Shown piece by piece: positions 58,960 to 64,000 of a stretch of 64,000 nt of DNA (position 1 is its first letter; every line of letters begins with the position of its first letter). The stretch is from the NCBI RefSeq assembly GCF_000719345.1, contig NZ_JOFX01000032.1, positions 1 to 64,000 on the forward strand. The letters are read 5' to 3'. The notes under the pieces are model-generated. The model saw only the letters and a program-made list of their open reading frames with translations, did no database searches and was not told the origin of the DNA. The translations under genes and the position numbers were made by a program. The DNA is from Streptomyces sp. NRRL F-2664. GTDB taxonomy: Bacteria; Actinomycetota; Actinomycetes; Streptomycetales; Streptomycetaceae.

Positions 58960-61080
58960 TCAGTCGGTGTCGGGGCGCGTGGCGGGGGCCGCGGGGGGAG
59001 TCTGTTCGGTCCAGATGGTCTTGCCGTGATCGCCGTGGCGCACGCCCCAGCCGTCGGCGAGTTCGCCGACGATGAAGAGGCCGCGGCCGCCCTCGTCGGC
59101 CGGGCCGGCGTGGCGCAGGTGCGGGGCGGCGACGCCGGCGTCGCGGATTTCGCAGGCGAGGGTGCGGTCGTCGTTGATGAGTCGCAGCTCCAGAGGGGGT
59201 TTGCCGTAGCGGACGGCGTTGGCGACCAGCTCGCTGACGATGAGTTCGGTGGTGAAGGCCGTCTCCTCCGGCACGTTCCAGATGCTGAGCTGTCGGCGCA
59301 CATGGCGGCGGGCGGCCGCCGCGGCCGTGGGCGCGGCCTGCAGCTGCCAGGTGGCGACGTTCTCGGCGGGGAAGGCGCGCGTACGGGCGAACAGGACGGC
59401 GGCGGGTGTGGCGCGGTTCTCGGCAGGGAGGGCGTAGAGGACGTCGTCGCGCAGGGCGGCGAGGGACCGGCCGGCCCGGGTGGCGAGGGGGCCGGTGCCG
59501 GGGAGACGGCCGATCGCTTCCAGGGCGGGGACCGGGCGGGTGGAGAGGATCACCAGGCTCTCGTCGGGGACGTCGAAGCGGGAGGCGGCGAAGGGGGTGC
59601 GCTCCGGCCTGCCCAGCGGCGGACCGGAGGAGAGTTCCCGGACGCGGGCGCTGCCGTCCGGCAGGACCAGGGTGAGGGCCGGGGAGCCGGCGCCCGCGAC
59701 GGTGAGGGTCCTGTTGAGCGGGTCGTGGACGGCGTAGGCGCAGGCGGCTGCGAGCGCCTGGTGGTGCAGGGGGTCGGAGGGCGGCAGGCCGGCGCGCTCG
59801 GCGGCCAGGGAGGCGACGGTGGCGTGCAGTCGTGCCAGGAGTTCGTCGGGGTGCAGGTCGAAGGCGGACAGGGAGTTGATGACGGTGCGCAGCTGCCCCA
59901 TGAGGGTGGCGGTGTGGATGCCGCTGCCGGCGACCGTGCCGACGACCAGTGCGGTGCGGGCTCCGGACAGGGCGATGGTGTCGTACCACTGGCCGACTCC
60001 TTCGGCGGGTACGAGGAGGTGCTCGGTCTCCAGCGCGGTGCGGGAGAGGGGGCGTCGTGGGAGCAGGCTGCGCTGGACCGTCGCGGCGATGGTGTGTTCT
60101 CGGGTGTAGCGGCGGGCGTTGTCGATGCACAGGGCCGTATGGTCGGCCAGTTGCAGCACGAGGTCGGCGTCGGACTCGTCGTAGGGGGCCGGCTGCCGCG
60201 TGCGGTACAGGCTGATCAGCCCCAGTACGGTGCCGCGTACGGTCAGGGGGGCGGTGATGAGGGTGTGGGCGCCCGACCGGCGGATCGCCTCGGTCCGCTC
60301 GGGGGCGGCTGCGAGCCAGGGCAGGTCGCCGTCCAGTGCCACCACCCGGGGCCGCAGGTCCGAGAGCGCCTGGGTGTACGGGGTGGGGAAGGGAAGGCCG
60401 CGTACGTCGCCGAGGGGGTGGGCCTGCGGCTCCTTCGCTTCCCCGTCGCCGCTGCTGCGGAACGCGGCGCGGCGCAGGGGCACGCCGGGGGCGAGGGGGG
60501 ACGGCGGGGGCTCCTCGCCGCGCACCACGGCGTCCACCACTTCGACGACCGCGACGTCGGCGAAGGCCGGTACGAGGGTGTCGACCAGTTCCTGGCAGGT
60601 GGTCACCACGTCGAGGGACCGTCCCACTCCCTGGCGTACGGCGTTCAGGACCGCCGCGCGGGCCCGTCCCCTCTCGCGTTCGCTGACGTCCACCACGGTG
60701 AGGGCGACGCCCAGGACCTCTCCGCCCGGTGTCTGGAGACGGAAGACGGACACCTCGTAGAAGTGCCCCCGGCCGGGGTCGGCGCTGGTGTGGGCCTGCA
60801 CGACGTGGCCGACGACGGGGTGGCCGGTGTCCAGCACCCCGCGGACGAGGGACGCGACGGCGGCCGCGTCGGTGAGGAGCGGGAGGTAGACCTCCTGGAA
60901 AGGGCGCCCCACCAGGTCCTGGGTCCGCAACGCCCGCATGGCGGGCGTGGCGGAGTTGACCCGTACGATGCGCAGCTCGGTGTCCAGGACGTGCAGGCCG
61001 ATCGGGGACTGGCCGAAGAGGGCCTCCAGCAGGGCCGCCTCCGGGCCGTCCACGGCCCCGGTCGAGTCACCCCGGCCCAT
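58960..61080 (-). CDS. PAS-GAF-pseudo-SpoIIE-HATPase regulator
   Basis: 706 residues: PAS (about 15-130, GLHVLDTELRIVRVNSAT), GAF (about 145-320), SpoIIE/PP2C-like (about 345-575) and an anti-sigma-type ATPase (about 585-700: TELIVSELVANAVRYG, CEIRDAG, DEGGRGLFIVGEL). In the PP2C part the usual metal aspartates are lost: WYD is preceded by VGQ not GGD, VGTVAGSG replaces VGDVVGHG, STRPVPA replaces YTDGLVE and RATPAAVLFAR replaces ADDVALLxAR. So the phosphatase is probably dead while the kinase-like ATPase is intact. GGAGGAGG precedes the ATG. Likely a sigma-factor switch component. Confidence 0.9.
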   Translation of the reverse strand: MGRGDSTGAVDGPEAALLEALFGQSPIGLHVLDTELRIVRVNSATPAMRALRTQDLVGRPFQEVYLPLLTDAAAVASLVRGVLDTGHPVVGHVVQAHTSADPGRGHFYEVSVFRLQTPGGEVLGVALTVVDVSERERGRARAAVLNAVRQGVGRSLDVVTTCQELVDTLVPAFADVAVVEVVDAVVRGEEPPPSPLAPGVPLRRAAFRSSGDGEAKEPQAHPLGDVRGLPFPTPYTQALSDLRPRVVALDGDLPWLAAAPERTEAIRRSGAHTLITAPLTVRGTVLGLISLYRTRQPAPYDESDADLVLQLADHTALCIDNARRYTREHTIAATVQRSLLPRRPLSRTALETEHLLVPAEGVGQWYDTIALSGARTALVVGTVAGSGIHTATLMGQLRTVINSLSAFDLHPDELLARLHATVASLAAERAGLPPSDPLHHQALAAACAYAVHDPLNRTLTVAGAGSPALTLVLPDGSARVRELSSGPPLGRPERTPFAASRFDVPDESLVILSTRPVPALEAIGRLPGTGPLATRAGRSLAALRDDVLYALPAENRATPAAVLFARTRAFPAENVATWQLQAAPTAAAAARRHVRRQLSIWNVPEETAFTTELIVSELVANAVRYGKPPLELRLINDDRTLACEIRDAGVAAPHLRHAGPADEGGRGLFIVGELADGWGVRHGDHGKTIWTEQTPPAAPATRPDTD

Positions 61081-61173
61081 CGTCACCCTCCTCCGTCGCC
61101 CCGGATCCGCCGCCGGTGGGGCCGTCGACGGGCACCGACCGCTCCCGCTCGTCCCCACATGTAGACCAGCCCG

Positions 61174-61215
61174 CCGGTACGGGCCCCGCGCCACGCCGGG
61201 CGGGGCCCGTACCGG
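61174..61215 (-). terminator. Strong terminator of the S14-L28 operon
   Basis: Perfect 16-bp stem (61174-61189 with 61200-61215, CCGGTACGGGCCCCG and its complement) with a 10-base loop, 85 bases beyond the S14 stop on the minus strand. It separates the ribosomal operon from the SpoIIE-type regulator gene. Confidence 0.85.
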
Positions 61216-61300
61216 TGGCCGGCGCCCGCCCGCACGCGGGCGCCGACGGCCGGGTGCGGGTGTGCCCGGGCGTCCGGCGCCGCTGTGCCCGGGCCGGCTG

Positions 61301-61606
61301 CTACCAGGACGACTTGGTGACTCCGGGGAGGAATCCGGCGTGGGCCTGCTGCCGCATCCTCATCCGGGACAGGCCGAATGTCCGCAGGTGTCCGCGGGGC
61401 CGCCCGTCGACGCTGTCGCGGTTGCGCACCCTGGTCGCGCTGGCGTTGCGCGGTTGCCTGCGCAGCTGCGCCGTGGCCGCCTGCCGTTCGGCCGCGGTGG
61501 AGGACGGCTTGCGGAGGGTTTCCTTCAGCTCCGCCCGCCGGGCGGCGTGGCGCTCGACGGTGGCCTTGCGCTTCTCGTTCTGCGCGATCTTGCTCGCTCT
61601 GGCCAT
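61301..61606 (-). CDS. rpsN: 30S ribosomal protein S14, zinc-independent paralogue
   Basis: 101 residues, [20 protein letters not shown] to [11 protein letters not shown] with the RNA-binding [20 protein letters not shown] and [14 protein letters not shown]. It has no cysteine, whereas the zinc form has a C4 knuckle, so it is the long C-minus S14 used when zinc is scarce. It overlaps the L28 gene stop by one base, TGATG, so it is translationally coupled. Confidence 0.96.
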   Translation of the reverse strand: MARASKIAQNEKRKATVERHAARRAELKETLRKPSSTAAERQAATAQLRRQPRNASATRVRNRDSVDGRPRGHLRTFGLSRMRMRQQAHAGFLPGVTKSSW

Positions 61607-61842
61607 CAGACCTTCTGTCCCCGTGCGCGGATGCGTGCCACGGCGGCCTCGATGCCGATGGTGTCGATGGTCTTGACGGCCCGGGCGCTGAGCGTGAGGC
61701 GGACGTGTCGGCCCTCGCTGGGCAGCCAGTACCTCTTGCTCTGGATGTTGGGGTCGAAGCGGCGGGGGGTGCGCCGGTGCGAGTGGGAGATGGTGTTGCC
61801 GAATCCCGGCTGGGCGCCGGTCAGTTGGCAGCGTGCGGCCAC
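61606..61842 (-). CDS. rpmB: 50S ribosomal protein L28 paralogue
   Basis: 78 residues from a GTG ([40 protein letters not shown] and so on), the L28 start C-x-T/L-G followed by SHRRTxRRFxPN. Only one cysteine (Cys5), not the four of the zinc-binding form. GGAGAGG stands before the GTG. It opens the leftward operon from the shared region at 61843-61908 carrying a Zur-like box. Confidence 0.95.
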   Translation of the reverse strand: MAARCQLTGAQPGFGNTISHSHRRTPRRFDPNIQSKRYWLPSEGRHVRLTLSARAVKTIDTIGIEAAVARIRARGQKV

Positions 61843-61882
61843 GAGCCTGCCTGCCTCTCCACCGCCGGGGCGGTATTGGTAA

Positions 61883-61897
61883 TGGAAATCATTCCCA
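61883..61897. promoter_or_regulatory. Candidate Zur operator
   Basis: TGGAAATCATTCCCA, a near-palindrome with the TGxAAATCATT layout of actinobacterial Zur boxes, lies between the divergent L28-S14 and L33-L31-CobW-S18 operons, 12 bases before the L33 start and 41 bases before the L28 start. In such loci Zur with zinc represses both sides (family knowledge). Confidence 0.75.
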
Positions 61898-61908
61898 TAT
61901 AGTACGGC

Positions 61909-62073
61909 ATGGCACGCAACGAAGTACGCCCCGTCATCAAGCTCCGCTCCACCGCGGGCACCGGCTACACCTACGTCACCCGCAAGAACCGCCGCAACGA
62001 CCCGGACCGGATGGTGCTGCGGAAGTTCGACCCGGTGATCCGCCGGCACGTCGACTTCCGCGAAGAGCGCTGA
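61909..62073 (+). CDS. rpmG: 50S ribosomal protein L33, zinc-independent paralogue
   Basis: 54 residues: [54 protein letters not shown]. The typical [11 protein letters not shown]33 core is present and all four zinc cysteines are absent. No strong ribosome site (the leader is short after the Zur-like box). It starts the rightward operon. Confidence 0.95.
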   Translation: MARNEVRPVIKLRSTAGTGYTYVTRKNRRNDPDRMVLRKFDPVIRRHVDFREER

Positions 62074-62113
62074 ACCGCACCCCATCGGCCACTCCCAGAA
62101 GGACAGCAGCACC

Positions 62114-62362
62114 ATGAAGCCCGCAATCCACCCCGCGTACGGCCCCGTCGTCTTCCGCGACAAGGCCGCCGACTTCGCCTTCCTCACCCGCTCCACCGCC
62201 ACCAGCGAGAAGACGATCGAGTGGGAGGACGGCCGCACCTACCCCGTGATCGACGTGGAGATCTCCTCGCAGAGCCACCCCTTCTACACCGGCACCGCCC
62301 GCGTCCTGGACACCGCCGGCCGCGTGGAGCGCTTCCAGCGCCGCTACGGGAGCAAGCCGTGA
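62114..62362 (+). CDS. rpmE2: 50S ribosomal protein L31 type B
   Basis: 82 residues: [60 protein letters not shown] and the ending [12 protein letters not shown]. The IHPxY and EISSxSHPFYTG motifs are type B; no cysteines. Replaces the zinc-binding type A under zinc limitation. AGAAGG lies upstream; its TGA overlaps the GTG of the CobW-like gene. Confidence 0.96.
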   Translation: MKPAIHPAYGPVVFRDKAADFAFLTRSTATSEKTIEWEDGRTYPVIDVEISSQSHPFYTGTARVLDTAGRVERFQRRYGSKP

Positions 62363-63501
62363 CCCTGCCCGTCGCCCTCGTCGGCGGGCTCCACGGCGAC
62401 GCCCGCAGGGAGGTCGTGGAGCAGCTGCTGCGCTCCGTACCCGGCAGCGTCGTGCTCCACCACGACCTGGCCGCCGCACGCGACGGCACGGTGCTGCGCG
62501 TGGTCCGCGACGCCTGCGGCGAGCTCTCCCGCGACGAGGCCCCGCTCGTCAACGACTGCGCCTGCTGCGCCCTGCGCGAGGACCTGGTCCCCGAGCTGGA
62601 ACGACTGGCCGGCAGCGCCATGACGCGCCTGGCCGTCGTGGAGCTGTGGGACTCCGTCGAGCCCAGGGCGATGGCCGAGGTCGTCGCCGCGCACGGCAGG
62701 GGGGTGTTCGACCTCACCGCCGTGATCACCGCGGTGGACCCCGCCCTCGTACTCCCCTGCCTCGCCGACGGGAACGACCTGGCCGACGTCGGGCTCGCGG
62801 CGGCCGCCACCGACCGGCGCACGGTCGCCGACACCTGGGCCCGGCAGCTCGAATACGCCCCCGTCCTCGCCCTCGTCGACAGCGAGGGCGCCGACGCCGA
62901 GGACCGCGCCCTGCTCTCCCAGCTCCATCCGACCGCCCGCCACGTGCCGGCCGGGTCCGGAGAACTGGCCCGGGTCGTGTTCGCCGGCTTCGACGTGGAG
63001 ACGGCAGCGGCGGCGCAGCACCCCGCGTGCGCCCTGCTGCCGCAGGAGGCGCAGGAGGCGGGAGTGACGACCTTCGTCTGGCACCGCCGCCGGCCGTTCC
63101 ACCCCGAGCGCCTCTACGACGCCCTGGAGGACCTGTGCTGTGCCGCTGCCCGCAGCCGGGGCCGGTTCTGGCTCGCCGACCGTCCCGACACCCTGCTGGC
63201 CTGGGACGCCGCCGGCGGAGCCCTGGGCGTGGAGAACGCCGGCCCCTGGCTGGCCTCCTTGCCTGACGCCGCCTGGGAGATGGTGCCGCCGATGCGCAGG
63301 GCAGCCGCCGCCCTCGACTGGCATCCCGAACACGGCGACTGCTGCCAGCACCTGGTCTTCACCTCCCCCGGCCTCGACCGCGACGGGCTGGAACGGCTCC
63401 TGGACTCCTGCCTGCTCACCGACGCCGAGTACGCCGCAGGGCGCGCGGCATGGCGCCGCCTGCCGGCCGCCTTCGACGCCCTCCTCGACCCCGTCTCCTG
63501 A
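62359..63501 (+). CDS. CobW/COG0523-like GTPase-fold protein, P-loop degenerate
   Basis: 380 residues from a GTG overlapping the L31 stop. The COG0523 CxCC motif is DCACCAL (about residue 70-76) and the C-terminal CobW domain region ends [15 protein letters not shown]. The Walker A region reads [20 protein letters not shown], lacking the GKT/S, so ordinary GTP binding is doubtful. COG0523 proteins in Zur regulons are zinc metallochaperones (family knowledge). His- and Asp-rich stretch [14 protein letters not shown] may bind metal. Confidence 0.9.
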   Translation: MTLPVALVGGLHGDARREVVEQLLRSVPGSVVLHHDLAAARDGTVLRVVRDACGELSRDEAPLVNDCACCALREDLVPELERLAGSAMTRLAVVELWDSVEPRAMAEVVAAHGRGVFDLTAVITAVDPALVLPCLADGNDLADVGLAAAATDRRTVADTWARQLEYAPVLALVDSEGADAEDRALLSQLHPTARHVPAGSGELARVVFAGFDVETAAAAQHPACALLPQEAQEAGVTTFVWHRRRPFHPERLYDALEDLCCAAARSRGRFWLADRPDTLLAWDAAGGALGVENAGPWLASLPDAAWEMVPPMRRAAAALDWHPEHGDCCQHLVFTSPGLDRDGLERLLDSCLLTDAEYAAGRAAWRRLPAAFDALLDPVS

Positions 63502-63612
63502 CCCCGCCCGGCCCCGCCGGCCCATCCCCGTCTCCCGAACCGGCCCGCGCCCCGCCGGCCCGACCCCGCCCTTCCGCCCCGCGTACGTCCACCCCGGCCC
63601 CGAGGAGTTCCC

Positions 63613-63852
63613 ATGGCCCGTCGTCCAACCCCCCACAAGCCCCTGAAGTCCCGCCCCAACCCACTCGACACGGCCGGGATCACCTTCATCGACTACAAGG
63701 ACACCGACCTCCTGCGGAAGTTCCTCTCCGACCGCGGCAAGATCCGCAGCCGCCGCGTCACCCGGGTCACCGCGCAGCAGCAGCGACAGCTCGCCGCGGC
63801 GATCAAGAACGCCCGCGAGATGGCCCTCCTCCCCCACGTCGGCGGCCGCTAG
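63613..63852 (+). CDS. rpsR: 30S ribosomal protein S18 paralogue
   Basis: 79 residues: [73 protein letters not shown]. The [13 protein letters not shown] and GKIxxRRxTxVxxxxQR motifs are S18. It has no cysteine where the primary copy often does. GAGGAG lies upstream. The 111-base gap after the CobW-like gene is non-coding; same operon. Confidence 0.96.
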   Translation: MARRPTPHKPLKSRPNPLDTAGITFIDYKDTDLLRKFLSDRGKIRSRRVTRVTAQQQRQLAAAIKNAREMALLPHVGGR

Positions 63853-63929
63853 CGGCCGGTGTGACAGTCCTGGTCGCGCCAGGTGTGGTATCCGCGAGGG
63901 GCGTCGTTGTCCGTGGTTAAGCGGCGTGT

Positions 63930-63949
63930 GCCGCGTCCGGAGACGCGGC
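63930..63949 (+). terminator. Candidate terminator after S18
   Basis: GCCGCGTC-CGGA-GACGCGGC, 8-bp perfect stem with tetraloop, 77 bases beyond the S18 stop. Confidence 0.6.
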
Positions 63950-64000
63950 GCACCGGCCGCCGCGTTCAGCCGGGGCCCCGGGGAGGCTGCGTCCGGTCCC

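Noticed and set aside
58858..61164. Plus-strand frame of 768 codons
   Set aside because: Antisense to the PAS-GAF-SpoIIE gene; glycine-rich with no domain.

Overview
The window is very GC-rich, with Streptomyces-type codon use, short intergenic gaps and many ATGA/GTGA start-stop overlaps. It encodes a telomere-associated protein/terminal protein pair (Tap and Tpg), found in linear Streptomyces replicons, together with a PAS-GAF-SpoIIE-ATPase regulator, DUF4235/DUF3618 proteins and a duplicate set of zinc-independent ribosomal proteins. It is therefore most likely a chromosome arm or linear megaplasmid of Streptomyces or a close relative. No rRNA, tRNA or CRISPR array was seen.

0.1-13.0 kb is a terpenoid cluster. 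Leftward genes encode a P450, a class I terpene cyclase and a membrane protein. Rightward genes encode a methyltransferase and a Rieske oxygenase. After a transposase scar come a leftward polyprenyl diphosphate synthase, a translationally coupled rightward ispH-dxs-ispG set that would raise isoprenoid precursor supply, and a second Rieske oxygenase of visibly lower GC. Fragments of two related IS6-type transposases lie in the same orientation on either side of the precursor-supply block. 13.0-14.2 kb is a graveyard of broken genes.

14.2-25.4 kb carries conserved stress-type genes (small conserved protein, CBS protein, DEAD-box helicase, cold-shock protein), then the tap-tpg operon with three CGTACG boxes at 11-bp spacing upstream, and several small unknown genes.

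23.6-39.5 kb is the most unusual region and looks like an undescribed peptide natural-product system. A 27-codon gene with its own promoter is followed by an intercistronic hairpin and then by genes for a JmjC/cupin-type oxygenase, an M13-like metallopeptidase, an M20 carbamoylase-like amidohydrolase and a LOG-family protein. A second operon encodes an S9 prolyl-oligopeptidase-type peptidase, a NodU/CmcH-type carbamoyltransferase, a second JmjC/cupin oxygenase and a DinB-like protein, and ends at a strong terminator just upstream of the 27-codon gene's promoter. A divergent MFS exporter completes it. A StrR/ParB-like regulator is encoded nearby, and GTTCAAC/GTTGAAC boxes (one a perfect palindrome with the N11 spacing of StrR operators) lie directly upstream of the three predicted promoters, which ties the cluster together.

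39.6-44.9 kb holds a MerR regulator, a secreted lipase, a DHA2 exporter, a secreted SGNH esterase and a secreted zinc-peptidase-like protein. 45.1-53.0 kb is a compact three-gene unit: an MMPL transporter, a single-module polyketide synthase fused to an alpha-oxoamine synthase (KS-AT-ACP-AOS), and a phosphopantetheinyl transferase, all start-stop overlapped; the likely product is a lipidic alpha-aminoketone or a derivative. 53.4-61.1 kb holds a ribbon-helix-helix protein, a methyltransferase, an acetyltransferase-like protein, envelope proteins and a SpoIIE-type protein whose phosphatase domain has lost its metal-binding aspartates. 61.3-63.9 kb is a divergent pair of operons for cysteine-free S14, L28, L33, L31 and S18 plus a CobW-like protein, with a candidate Zur box between them.
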